Source: Salvelinus alpinus (taxonomy: Eukaryota > Chordata > Actinopteri > Salmoniformes > Salmonidae). Taken from it: a stretch of DNA of 64,000 nucleotides. A program made the position numbers and the translations under genes. Location: NCBI RefSeq assembly GCF_045679555.1, contig NC_092094.1, positions 31,216,552 to 31,280,551 of the forward strand, in the 5' to 3' direction. Each line of letters starts with the position of its first letter. Position 1 is the first letter of the stretch. The notes below the pieces were generated by a model. That model was not told the DNA's origin. It searched no databases and was given only the letters and a program-made list of their open reading frames with translations. Below are positions 27,374 to 48,348 of this stretch, in pieces.

Positions 27374-28837
27374 TACTGTCGTGGCCAAAAGTTTTGAGAA
27401 TGACACAAATATTAATTTTCACAAAGTCACAAAGTCTGCTGCCTGCCTGCATGTGATGGCAATTTGCATATACTCCAGAATGTTATGAAGAGTGATCAGA
27501 TGAATTGCAAAGTCCCTCTTTGCCATGCAAAGTAACTGAATCCCCCAAAAACATTTCCACTGCATTTCAGCCCTGCCACAAAAGGACCAGCTGACATCAT
27601 GTCAGTGACTCTCTCGTTAGCACAGGTGTGAGTATTGATGAGGACAAGGCTGGAGATCACTCTGTCATGCTGATTGAGTTCGAATAACAGACTGGAAGCT
27701 TCAAAAGGAGGGTGGTGCTTGGAATCATTGTTCTTCCTCTGTCAACCATGGTTACCTGCAAGGAAACACGTGCCGTCATCATTGTTTTGCACAAAAAGGG
27801 CTTCACAGGCAAGGATATTGCTGCCAGTAAGATTGCACCTAAATCAACCATTTATCAGATCATCAAGAACTTCAAGGAGAGCGGTTCAATTGTTGTGAAG
27901 AAGGCTTCAGGGTGCCCAAGAAAGTCCAGCAAGCGCCAGGACCGTCTTCTAAAGTTGATTCAGCTGCTGGATCGGTGCACCACCAGTACAGAGCTTGCTC
28001 AGGAATGGCAGCAGGCAGGTGTGAGTGCATCTGCACGCACAGTGAGGCAAAGACTTTTGGAGGATGGCCTGGTGTCAAGAAGGGCAGCAAAGAAGCCACT
28101 TCTCTCCAGGAAAAACATCAGGGACAGACTGATATTATGCAAAAGGTACAGGGATTGGACTGCTGAGGACTGGGGTAAAGTCATTTTCTCTGATGAATCC
28201 CCTTTCCGATTGTTTGGGGCACCTGGAAAAAGGCTTGTCCGGAAAGACAAGGTGAGCGCTACCATCAGCCCTGTGTCATGCCAACAGTAAAGCATCCTGA
28301 GACCATTCATGTGTGGAGTTGCTTCTCAGCCAAGGGAGTGGGCTCACTCACAATTTCCAGCATGATGGAGCACCTTGCCATAAGGCAAAAGTGATAACTA
28401 AGTGGCTCGGGGAACAAAACATCGATATTTTGGGTCCATAACCAGGAAACTCCCCAGACCTTAATCCCATTAAGAACTTGTGGTCAATCCTCAAGAGGCG
28501 GTGGACAAACGAAAACCCACAAATTCTGACAAACTCTAAGCATTGATTATGCAAGAATGGGCTGCCATCAGTCAGGATGTGGCCCAGAAGTTAATTGACA
28601 GCATGCCAGGGCAGATTGCAGAGGTCTTGAAAAAGAAGGGTCAACACTGCAAATATTGACTCTTTGCATCAACTTCATGAAATTGTCAATAAAAGCCTTT
28701 GACACTTATGAAATGCTTGTAAATATACTTCAGTATTCCATAGTAACATCTGACAAAAATATCTAAAGACACTGAAGCAGAAAACTTTGTGGAAATTAAT
28801 ATTTGTGTTATTCTCAAAACTTTTGGCCACAACTGTA
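27374..28837 (+). mobile_element. Tc1-like element with inactivated transposase
   Basis: The inverted ends contain gtggccaaaagttttgagaa and ttctcaaaacttttggccac and are flanked by TA. The internal ORF from about 27748 (MVTCKETRAVIIVLHKKG) encodes a transposase with a helix-turn-helix (STIYQIIKNFK) and the first catalytic Asp in VIFSDESPF. It ends early at 28290 after DKVSA. The rest continues out of frame, with indels, to about 28660 (NPIKN-like motif where the Glu is lost). Dead copy in the impdh1 intron after exon A, same strand as the gene. Confidence 0.9.
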
Positions 28838-29460
28838 TATTCCCTTATATCACGTAAAAACAACAAACTGTGGATTACAGCAATACGTTCTCTCTGGATA
28901 ACACGGTTTTAGGAGCATGTATTCTACTCAGGAGGTCTTTTGAATTTTCACTGACAGCCTTGCAGGTGAAACATGGAGATACAGTATTATGCATCATTAA
29001 ATTTGTCTATATATTTAAAGCTGCAATATGAAGCTTTTAGGGCGACCATACCAAATTCACATAGAAATGTTAGTTATAGATCTGTCATTCGCATTGTAAG
29101 AAAGTCTAAGAAGTGGTGGATCTGTTCTATGTACGCTATTTCTATGCTTCCCGTTAAATTTATATTTTGCTTCTTTTGCTTTTGGTTTGTACACCAGCTT
29201 CAAACAGCTGAAAATACAATATTTGGGGTTATGGAAAATGTATTTCACAGCGGTTAAAATAGTACAATGATTCTCTACAGTTGCTTGTTTTGTCACGTAA
29301 ACTGAAATTAGAAAAACTTTTAGAATTTTAGCAAACAGGAAATGGCAGAGCGATTTCTGCATAGTGCACCTTTAATCTGCAGGGTTAAAACTACAAATCC
29401 TGTATTAGAGTCTAGAAGAACTTTGACCATATATATGGTCAACTGGGTTCTGTCTATATA
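28838..29460. other. impdh1 intron, spacer between Tc1-like elements
   Basis: AT-rich spacer. Around 29010-29370 the sequence (for example gctgcaatatgaagctttta, and tttctgcatagtgcaccttt) looks like a further non-coding interspersed repeat, but its ends were not established. Confidence 0.4.
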
Positions 29461-30426
29461 CAATACATTCGGAAAGTATTCAGACCCCTTGACTTTTCCC
29501 ACATTTTGTTACGTTAAAGTCTTATTCTAAAATGTATTAAATAAATGTTTTTCCTCAATATACACACAGTACCTCATAATGACAAAGCGAACAGGTTTTT
29601 ATACATTTTTTCAAATGTATAAAAAAACAAAACAGAAATACCTTACTTTCATAGGTATTCAGACCCTTTAATATGATATTTGAAACTGAGCTCAGGTGCA
29701 TCCTGTTTCCATTGATCATCCTTGAGAGGTTTCTACAACTTGATTGGAGTCCACTTGTGGTAAATTCAATTGATTGAACATGATTTGGATATGCACACAT
29801 TTGTCTATATAAGGTCCCACAGTTGACAGTGCATGTCAGAGCAAAAACCAAGCCATGCGGTCAAAGGAATTTACCGTAGAGCCCCGAGACAGGATTGTGT
29901 CGATGCACAGATCTGGGGAGGGATACCAAAAAATCTCTGCAGCATTGATGGTCCCCAAGAACACAGTGACCTCCATCATTCTTAAATGGAAGAAGTTTGG
30001 AACCACCAAGACTCTTTATAGAGCTGGTCACCCGGCCAAACTGAGCAATCGGGAAGAGAAGGGCCTTGGTCAGGGAGGTGTCCAAGAACCCGATGGTCAC
30101 TCTGACAGAGCTCCAGAGGTCCTCTGTGGAGATGGGAGAACCTTCCAGAAGCTCAACCCTCTCTGCAGCACTCCACCAATCAGGACTTTATGGTAGAGTG
30201 GCCAGACGGAAGCCACTCCTCAGTAAAAGGCACATGACAGCCCACTTGGAGTTTGCCAAAAGGCAGCTAAAGGACTCTCAGACCATAAGAAACAAGGTTC
30301 TCTGGTCTGATGAAGCCAAGATTGAACTCTTTGGTCTGAATGCCAAGCGTCACGTCTGAAGGAAGCCTGGCACCATCCTTACAGTGAAGCATGGTGGTGG
30401 CAGCATCATGCTGTGGGGACGTTTTT

Positions 30427-31930
<1,504 letters not shown>

Positions 31931-32536
31931 CAGACTGGGAGACTAGTCAGTATCGAGGGAAAGATGAAAGGATGCAAAGTGGTGAAAAACCTGCTCAGGA
32001 CCTCGGACTGGGGCGATGGTTTACCTTCCAACAGGACAACGACCCAAAGCACACAGCCAAGACAACGCAGGAGTGGCTTCAGGACAAGTCTCTAAATGTC
32101 CTTGAGTAGCCCAGCCAGAGCCCGGACTTGAACCCGATCAAACATCTGGAGAGACCTGAAAATAGTTGTGCAGCGGTAATCCTCATCCAAACTTACAGAG
32201 CTTGAGTGGATCTGCAGAGAAGAATAGGAGAAACTCCCCAAATACAGGTGTGCCAAACTTGTAGCGTCATACCCAAGAAGACTCGAGGCTGTAATTGCTG
32301 CCAAGGTGCTTCAACAAAGTACTGAGTAAATACTTATGTAAATGTGACTTTTAATTTTTTAATTTTTGGGGGGCAATAATTCTAAAAATGTTTTTGCTTT
32401 GTCATTATGGGGTATTGTGTGTAGATTGATTAGGTGAAAAAAACTATTTAATACATTTTAGAATAAAGCTATAAGGTAACAAAATACAGAAAAAGTCAAG
32501 GTGTCTGAATACTTTCCGAATTCACTGTGTGTGATA

Positions 32537-34106
32537 TACACTGCTCAAAAAAATGAAGGGAACACTTAAACAACACAATGTAACTCCAAGTCAACCACAC
32601 TTCTGTGAAATCAAACTGTCCACTTAGGAAGCAACACTGATTGACAATAAATTTCACATGCTGTTGTGCAAATGGAATAGACAACAGGTGGAAATTATAG
32701 GCAATTAGCAATACACCCCCAATAAAGGAGTGGTTCTGCAGGTGGTGACCACAGACCACTTCTCAGTTCCTATGCTTCCTGGCTGATGTTTTGGTCACTT
32801 TTGAATGCGGTGCTTTCACTCTAGTGGTAGCATGAGACGGAGTCTACAACCCACACAAGTGGCTCAGGTAGTGCAGCTCATCCAGGATGGCACATCAATG
32901 CGAGCTGTGGCAAGAAGGTTTGCTGTGTCTGTCAGCGTAGTTTCCAGAGCATGGAGGCGCTACCAGGAGACAGGCCAGTACATCAGGAGACGTGGAGGAG
33001 GCCGTAGGAGGGAAACAACCCAGCAGCAGGACCGCTACCTCCGCCTTTGTGCAAGGAGGAGCACTGCCAGAGCCCTGCAAAATGACCTCCAGCAGGCCAC
33101 AAATGTGCATGTGTCTGCTCAAACGGTCAGAAACAGACTCCATGAGGGTGGTATGAGGGCCCGACGTCCACAGGTGGGGGTTGTGCTTACAGCCCAACAC
33201 CGTGCAGGACGTTTGGCATTTGCCAGAGAACACCAAGATTGGCAAATTCGCCACTGGCGCCCTGTGCTCTTCACAGATGAAAGCAGGTTCACACTGAGCA
33301 CATGTGACAGACGTGACAGAGTCTGGAGACGCCGTGGAGAACGTTCCGCTGCCTGCAACATCCTCCAGCATGACCAGTTTGGCGGTGGGTCAGTCATGGT
33401 GTGGGGTGGCATTTCTTTGGGGGGCCGCACAGCCCTCCATGTGCTCGCCAGAGGTAGCCTGACTGCCATTAGGTACCGAGATGAGATCCTCAGACCCCTT
33501 GTGAGACCATATGCTGGTGCGGTTGGCCCTGGGTTCCTCCTAATGCAAGACAATGCTAGACCTCATGTGGCTGGAGTGTGTCAGCAGTTCCTGCAAGAGG
33601 AAGGCATTGATGCTATGGACTGGCCCGCCCGTTCCCCAGACCTGAATCCAATTGAGCACATCTGGGACATCATGTCTCGCTCCATCCACCAACGCCACGT
33701 TGCACCACAGACTGTCCAGGAGTTGGCGGATGCTTTAGTCCAGGTCTGGGGGGAGATGCCTCAGGAGACCATCCGCCACCTCATCAGGAGCATGCCCAGG
33801 CGTTGTAGGGAGGTCATACAGGCACGTGGAGGCCACACACACTACTGAGCCTCATTTTGACTTGTTTTAAGGACATTACATCAAAGTTGGATCAGCTTGT
33901 AGTGTGGTTTTCCACTTTAATTTTGAGTGTGACTCCAAATCCAGACCTCCATGGGTTGATAAATTTGATTTCCATTGATCATTTTTGTGTGATTTTGTTG
34001 TCAGCACATTAAACTATGTAAAGAAAAGTATTTAATAAGAATATTTCATTCATTCAGATCTAGGATGTGTTATTTTAGTGTTCCCTTTATTTTTTTGAGC
34101 AGTGTA
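32537..34106 (+). mobile_element. Tc1-like element, structurally intact
   Basis: Flanked by TA, with ends cactgctcaaaaaaatgaag and the inverted tttttttgagcagtg, and about 1566 bp between the TAs. It contains an uninterrupted transposase gene (32832-33848). It directly abuts neighbouring elements: the left neighbour ends 10 bp away and the right one starts 5 bp away. Right-end sequence ttagtgttccctttatt mirrors gaagggaacacttaa on the left, so both TIRs are present. Confidence 0.93.
32832..33848 (+). CDS. Intact DD34E Tc1/mariner transposase
   Basis: 338 codons from the Met of [20 protein letters not shown]; an in-frame upstream Met at 32805 would add nine residues, but the inner start gives the usual Tc1 length. 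It catalyses cut-and-paste transposition at TA sites. An N-terminal HTH ([20 protein letters not shown]) and a second one ([16 protein letters not shown]) bind the TIRs; an Arg-rich GRPR-like hinge ([10 protein letters not shown]) lies between. Catalytic Asp in VLFTDESRF, Asp in [10 protein letters not shown] and Glu in [11 protein letters not shown] are all present; the last two are 34 residues apart. The C-terminus is ARGGHTHY. No stop or frameshift is seen, unlike every other Tc1 copy in the window. Confidence 0.95.
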   Translation: MRRSLQPTQVAQVVQLIQDGTSMRAVARRFAVSVSVVSRAWRRYQETGQYIRRRGGGRRRETTQQQDRYLRLCARRSTARALQNDLQQATNVHVSAQTVRNRLHEGGMRARRPQVGVVLTAQHRAGRLAFAREHQDWQIRHWRPVLFTDESRFTLSTCDRRDRVWRRRGERSAACNILQHDQFGGGSVMVWGGISLGGRTALHVLARGSLTAIRYRDEILRPLVRPYAGAVGPGFLLMQDNARPHVAGVCQQFLQEEGIDAMDWPARSPDLNPIEHIWDIMSRSIHQRHVAPQTVQELADALVQVWGEMPQETIRHLIRSMPRRCREVIQARGGHTHY

Positions 34107-34110
34107 TATA

Positions 34111-42434
<8,324 letters not shown>

Positions 42435-42525
42435 GGGAGGAGGGAGAGTGAGCTCACGAGCAGCACCCAGTGTACCCTCACCAGCAGCCACCAGGCACAA
42501 CGGATACATGTGACCTACCTACAGC

Positions 42526-42850
42526 CATTACTCAACCTCCACCCATGTTACCACATCTAACCTACCTACAACCATTACTCAACCTCCACCCAAGTTACCA
42601 CATCTGACCTACCTACAACCATTACTCAACCTCCACCCATGTTACCACATCTAACCTACCTACAACCATTAATCAACCTCCACCCATGTTACCACATCTA
42701 ACCTACCTACAACCACTACTCAACCTCCACCCAAGTTACCACATCTGACCTACCTACAACCATTACTCAACCTCCACCCATGTTACCACATCTAACCTGC
42801 CTACAACCACTACTCAACCTCCACCCAAGTTACCACATCTGACCTAACCA
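42526..42850. repeat. 47-bp tandem repeat in the impdh1 3' region
   Basis: About seven copies of a 47-bp unit lie in tandem: cattactcaacctccaccca, tgttaccacatct, aacctacctacaac. Two subtypes (cccatgtt...ctaac and cccaagtt...ctgac) alternate. The array begins only about 90 bp past the impdh1 stop and about 13 bp past the exon-B-frame stop, so it is probably transcribed in the 3' UTR. Confidence 0.9.
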
Positions 42851-43095
42851 TAGCTACTACTCAGTTCAACCATTACATAACCTTTTGGCTATACAAGGGA
42901 AGACCACTGGACTCCTCTCCTCTTGTCTCCCTCTACCTACTCTTTCTCTGTGTTGTGTAAGATGCTTTTGAGAGACCAAAGAGTCACCTCTGACCTATGA
43001 CTTAATTGATGTTATGACATAAACCACAGGGACTAGGGACTAAGCTTCAATGGTCAGATGTATTGGGTTATGGCACAGAGCCATCGGGCTGTATA
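42851..43095. other. impdh1 3' flank
   Basis: Short unique-looking stretch between the tandem repeat and a LINE tail, probably 3' UTR. No poly(A) signal of the AATAAA type was found here. Confidence 0.4.
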
Positions 43096-43582
43096 AATTA
43101 AATCAAATTTTATTAGTCACATGCGCCAAATACAACAGGTGTAGGTAGACATTACAGTGAAATGCTTACATACGAGCCCCTAACCAACAGTGCAGTTTCA
43201 AAAATACGGATAAGAGATAAAAGGTACAAGTAATTAAAGAGCAGCAGTAAAAAATAACAATATATACACGGGGGTGCCGGTACAGAGTCAATGTGCGGGA
43301 GCACTGGTTAGTTGAGGTAGTATGTACATGTAGGTAGAGTTAATTAAAGTGACTATGCATAGATGACAACAGAGTGGCAGTGGTGTGGAGGGGGGGGGGG
43401 GGGGGGCAATGCAAATAGTCTGGGTTGCCATTTGACTAGATGTTCAGGAGTCTTCTGGCTTGGGGGTAGAAGCTGTTTAGAAGCCTCTTGGACCTAGACT
43501 TGGCGCTCCGGTACCACTTGCCGTGTGGTAGCAGAGAGAACAGTCTATGACTAGGGTGGCTGGAGTCTTTGACCATTTTTTT
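43096..43582 (-). mobile_element. LINE 3' fragment
   Basis: The same family as 30427-31930: caaattttattagtcacatg, caccattagtcc-like UTR, then on the minus strand the end of the reverse transcriptase ORF (SHPSHRLFSLLPHGKWYR, LLNSFYPQARRLLN). Heavily 5'-truncated. A G run of about 18 lies at 43390-43407. Confidence 0.8.
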
Positions 43583-43724
43583 AATGTACATAGCTAATGT
43601 AGAACTGTGACTACTGTGTCCTGGGAGAGACTGTTTGAACATAGTAATCCTTGTTTTATGTACCCTGGAACTCTTTAAACCAGGTCTGGTTGATCATGGT
43701 CCTAGGTCCTAGATGTGTTTGGAG

Positions 43725-43886
43725 CACAGGAGGCAGGTGGCACCTTGATTGGGGAGGACGGCCGCTTGGTAATGGCTGGAGCCTCAATGGGATCAAATGC
43801 ATCAAACATGGTTTCCATGTTTTTGATTCCATTCACTCTGTTCCAGTCAGTATTATGAGCAGTCCTCCCCTCAGCAGCCTCCACTG
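43725..43886. mobile_element. hAT-type MITE with 8-bp target duplication
   Basis: Ends cacaggaggcaggtgg and cagcagcctccactg are imperfect inverted repeats. They are flanked on both sides by the same octamer gtttggag (43717-43724 and 43887-43894), the mark of hAT transposition. The centre is a palindrome around accatgtttt/aaacatggt. The same family recurs in opposite orientation at 51332. Confidence 0.8.
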
Positions 43887-44340
43887 GTTTGGAGGTACAG
43901 TAGTGTTTTTTACTGTATGGAATAGCCTAGAGGTCTGTCTGTGTGGCTCTACTGTAGAGAGGACCAAAGCTAGGATAAGCTATAAGGTAAGCGTTAGCCT
44001 TAAATCAGGGATAACCACAGCGCCTTAAGACTGCACATGGAGGCTATACCAGTGTTGTAGTACTAGAGTCCGGGGGCCTCATTTTATGAAATCTGTGGGT
44101 AAACCATGTGTGGGATCATTTCCATGCAAAGTGTGAGATTTATCACTATGAACTTTGCTTGAAAGTGTGCATTCATTTATGCACAGCCATAACGATGTAT
44201 AGGCACAGTGCAAAGTGGCGGAATAAGGGAACTGCTTGTCAAGCATGAATGGGGGAAATATTCTGTATGTTGAAAATGTGTGAAATTGTGAGAGTAATAA
44301 TTAAATCATTTTTCCGATTTAATTGTATTCCATTGTGAAT

Positions 44341-45818
44341 CTTTATTTTTACTATTTTCTACATTGTGGAATAACAGTAAAGACATCAAAACTATGAAAT
44401 AACACTTATGTAATCATGTAGTAAGCAAAAAAGTGTTAAACAAATCAAAATATATTTTATATTTGAGATTCTTCAAAGTAGCCACACTTTGCCTTGATGA
44501 CAGCCTTGCACACACTTGGTATTCTCTCAACCAGCTTCATGAGGTAGTCACCTGGAATGAATTTAAATTAACAGGTGGGCCTTGTTAATTTGTGTAATTT
44601 CTTTCCTTAATGCGTTTGAGACAATCTGTTGTGTTGTGACAAGGTAGGGGTGGTATACAGAAGATAGCCCTATTTGGTAAAAGACCAAGTACATGTTAGG
44701 GCAAGAACAGGTAAAATAACAAAGGGAAACAGCCTATCATTACTTTCAGACATGATGGCCTGTCAATATGGAAAATTTAGCAATCGCAAAAACCATCAAG
44801 CACTATGATGAAACTGGCTTTCATGAGGACCGCCCCAGGAAAGGAAGACCTCTGCTGCAGTTACCTCTGCTGCAGAGGACAAGTTCATTAGAGTTAACTG
44901 CAACTCAGATTGCAGCCCAAATCAATGCTTTACAGAGTTCAAGTAACAGACACATCTCAACATCAACTGTTCAGAGGAAACTACATGAATCAGGACATCA
45001 TGGTCAAATTGCTGCAAAGAAACTACTACTAAAGGACCCCAATAAGAAGAAGAGACTTGCTTGGGCCAAGAAACACGAGCAATGCACATTAGCCCGGTGG
45101 AAATCTGTCCTTTGGTCTGATGAGTCCAAATGTGAGATGTTTGCTTCCAACCGCTGTGTCTTTGTGAGACACAGAGTAGGTGAACGGATGATCTCCACAT
45201 GTGTGGTTCCCACCGTGAAGCATGGAGGAGGAGGTGTGGGGGTGCTTTGCTGGTTACACTGATTTTTTTAACCAATATGGCTACCACATTCTGCAATGAT
45301 ACGCCATCCCATCTGGTTTGGAGTTAGTGGGACTATCATTTGTTTTTCAACAGGACAATGACCCAAAGCACACCTCCAGGCTGTGTAAAGGCTATTAGAC
45401 CAAGGAGAGTGATGAAGTGCTGCATCAGATGACCTGGCCTCCACAATCACCAATCTCAAACAAATTGAGATGGTTTGGGATGAGTTGGACAGCAGAGTGA
45501 AGGAAAAGCAGCCAACAAGTGCTCAGCATATGTGGGAATTCCTTCAAGACTGTTGGAAAAGCATTCCTCATAATGCTGGTTGAGAGAATGCCAAGAGTGT
45601 GCAAAGCTGTCATCAGTGCAAAGGGTGGCTACTTTGAAGAATATAAAATATAAAATATATTTTGATTTGCTTAACACTTTTTGGGTTTCTATGTGAGTCC
45701 ATATGTGTTATGTCATAGTTTTGATGTCTTCACTCTTATTCTACAATGTAGAAAATAGTCCAAATAAAGAAAAACCCTTGAATGATCAGGTGTGTCCAAA
45801 CTTTTGACTGGTACTGCA
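44341..45818 (+). mobile_element. Decayed Tc1-like element (copy 1 of a family)
   Basis: The left TIR is partly lost, starting within tttttactattttctacatt. The right end is ggtgtgtccaaacttttgact. Transposase relics: [46 protein letters not shown], then frame breaks; HGGGGVGVL is degenerate. The sister copy is at 52289-53777. Confidence 0.85.
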
Positions 45819-45944
45819 TAATTGGACCATGTCAGAGCATCTGTTTATGATAATAATTCATATAAAGTAGGCTACAGTCATTTGTTAAATTAGAGGCGCA
45901 GGTGAAATACTATAAAAGACAGATGGGAAATCGAACGAGAGATA

Positions 45945-46540
45945 GCTGAGCTTGCTCTTTTGGCACACGCTGCATTTTGCAGAGAGTGCGTTTTTAGAGA
46001 TCGGTGGGACTTTTTTGCAGAAAGTACAGATTGGCTCCTCAGATATCGTTTCCCAAAACCAATCTTATTGGATTTTTATTTAAGACCTGCTTTAGAAAGG
46101 CACACACACATGCTATTCCGGTGCACATGCAAGTACTATTCACCCTCTGGTTTTTGCCAACGGGATCTTTTCAGTGTGAGCTTGCCGATCGGCATCTCAC
46201 AGCACTTGATGAGACTATGTTTTGGATGCAGTCATCAGCAAAACGACCAGTTATATAAAATGTCCATACACCATCGCACAACAGGTTGAAGTCAATAGGG
46301 ATTTCTTTGCCATCAGCGTTCCCAAATATGAACGGAGCAATGGATGGCACCCACATTGCCATAATAGAACCATCCCAAAATGAGTTAAACTATGCAGCCT
46401 CAGCCAGCATGTGAACAGAAAAGGCTTCCACTCATCTGCAGGTGATGGGTTAAGTGATGCGCAAAATAAGTTGTTGAATGTGGTGGCAAGGTGGCCATGT
46501 GGAAAGCACGACTCGTTCATTCTGCAAAACAGCAATGGCA
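45945..46540 (+). pseudogene. PIF/Harbinger nuclease (HARBI1-like) relic
   Basis: Pieces in shifting frames match Harbinger nucleases: FRDRWDFFAESTDWLLRYRF near 45985; QVLFTLWFLPTGSFQCELAD near 46120; then, after breaks, NRKGFHSSAGD and LNVVARWPCGKHDSFILQNS near 46410-46530. In the family this DDE nuclease works with a MYB-like partner. Several stops and frameshifts make it dead. It is cut off on the right by the Tc1-like element starting at 46541. Confidence 0.8.
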
Positions 46541-48348
46541 CAGTTGCTTGCGAAAGTATTCACCCCCCTTGGCATTTTTCCAATTGTGTTGCCTTACAAC
46601 CTGGAATTAAAATTGATTTTTTAGGGGTTGGTATCATTTGATTTACACAACATGCCTACCACTTTGAAGATGCAAAATATTTTTTCTTGTGAAACAAACA
46701 GAAAACTTGAGCGTGCATAACTATTCATCCCCCCCAAAGTCAATACTTTGTAGAGCCACCTTTTGCAGCAATTACAGCTGCAAGTCTCTTGGGGTATGTC
46801 TCTATAAGCTTGGCACATCTAGCCACTGGGATTTTTGCCCGTTCTTCAAGGCATAACTGCTCCAGCTCCTTCAAGTTGGATGGGTTGGATGGGTTAAAGA
46901 TTGCTGGTGTACAGCAATCTTTAAGTCATACCACAGATTCTCAATTGGATTGAGGTCTGGGCTTTGCCTAGGCCATTCCAAGACATTTAAATGTTTCCAC
47001 TTAAACCATTCGAGTGTTGCTTTAGTAGTATGCTTAGGGTCATTGTCCTGCTGGAAGGTGAACCTCCGTCCCAGTCTCAAATCTCTGGAAGACTGAAACA
47101 GGTTTCTCTCAAGAATTTCCCAGTATTTAGTGCCATCCATCATTCCTTCAATTCTGACCAGTTTCCCAGTCCCTGCCGATGAAAAACATCCCCACAGCAT
47201 GATGCTGCCACCACCATGCTTCACTGTGGGGATAGTGTTCTCAGGGTGATGAGAGGTGTTGGGTTTGCGCCAGAAATAGTGTTTTCCTTGATGGCCAAAT
47301 GTAATGCCCGGGGTGTAGTGGAGGAAGGAGTCAGACGCAGGAGACAGAGAGTTCAGAGTAGCGTAACTTTAATCACCACAGAGGTGAACACAATGCCACT
47401 AAAACCAAAGGCCCCAACACACAAGGGGAACTAAATAGTTCCGAAAATATAACGTAAACGAACCATGACATACAAGACAACAACAATCCCGCACACCCAG
47501 CGGGCCTGCTGGGTAATAAAGCCCCACTAATCAACCTAACTACAAACAGGTGTAACCAATAAACAAACAAGGGGAGGAAAAAATCAGTGGCAGCTAGTAG
47601 GCCGGTGACGACGACCGCCGAGCGCCACCCGAACAGGAAGGGAAGCCACCTTCGGTAGGAGTTGTGACACCAAAAAGCTAAATTTTAGTCTCATCTGTCC
47701 AGAGTACCTTCTTCCATATGTTTGGGGAGTCTCCCACATACCTTTTGGCGAACACCAAACGTGTTTCCTTATTTTTTTCTTTAAGCAATTGCTTTTTTCT
47801 GGCTACTCTTCTGTAAAGCCCAGCTCTGTGGAGTGAACGGCTTAAAGTGGTCCTATGGACAGATACTCCAATCTTCGCTGTGGAGCTTTGCAGCTCCTTC
47901 AGAGTTATCTTTGTCTCTTTGTCTCTTTGTTGCCTCTCTGATTAATGCCCTCCTTCCCTGGTCTGTGAGTTTTGGTGGGTGGCCCTCTCTTGGCAGGTTT
48001 GTTGTGGTGCCGTATTCTTTCAATTTTTTTTAGAATGGATTTAATGGTGCTGCGTGGGATGTTCAAAGTTTCTGATATTTTTTTATAACCCAACCCTGAT
48101 CTGTACTTCTCCACAACTTTGTTCTCCACAACTTTGTCTCCACAACTTTGGCACGCACCACTTTTCCGTATTTGTTTTTTGTTTATTTTTTTTAAACAAG
48201 TTATTTTTTCCATTTCCATTCACCTATTTAAACTATTTTGTGTATGTCCATTACATTAAATCCAAATAAATATCAATTTAAATTACAGGTTGTAATTCAA
48301 CAAAATAGGAAAAACGCCAAGGGGGATGAATACTTTTGCAATGCGCTG
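46541..48348 (-). mobile_element. Tc1-like element (minus) interrupted by a solo LTR
   Basis: The ends are cagttgcttgcgaaagtatt and the inverted atacttttgcaatgcgctg. On the minus strand an N-terminal piece lies at 48219-47905 (SGLGYKKISETLNIPRSTIK, a helix-turn-helix) and a C-terminal piece at 47224-46871 ([45 protein letters not shown] with the catalytic Glu). The middle is frameshifted. A 370-bp LTR sits at 47300-47669. Without it the element is about 1.43 kb. Confidence 0.9.
47300..47669. mobile_element. Solo LTR with 5-bp target duplication
   Basis: 370 bp beginning TGTAATGCCC and ending GTTGTGACA, so TG...CA termini. It is flanked by ccaaa on both sides (47295-47299 and 47670-47674). 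Removing it with one ccaaa restores the continuous Tc1 sequence gatggccaaaaagct. No internal retroviral-type sequence adjoins it, so it is a solo LTR left by LTR-LTR recombination. Confidence 0.88.
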
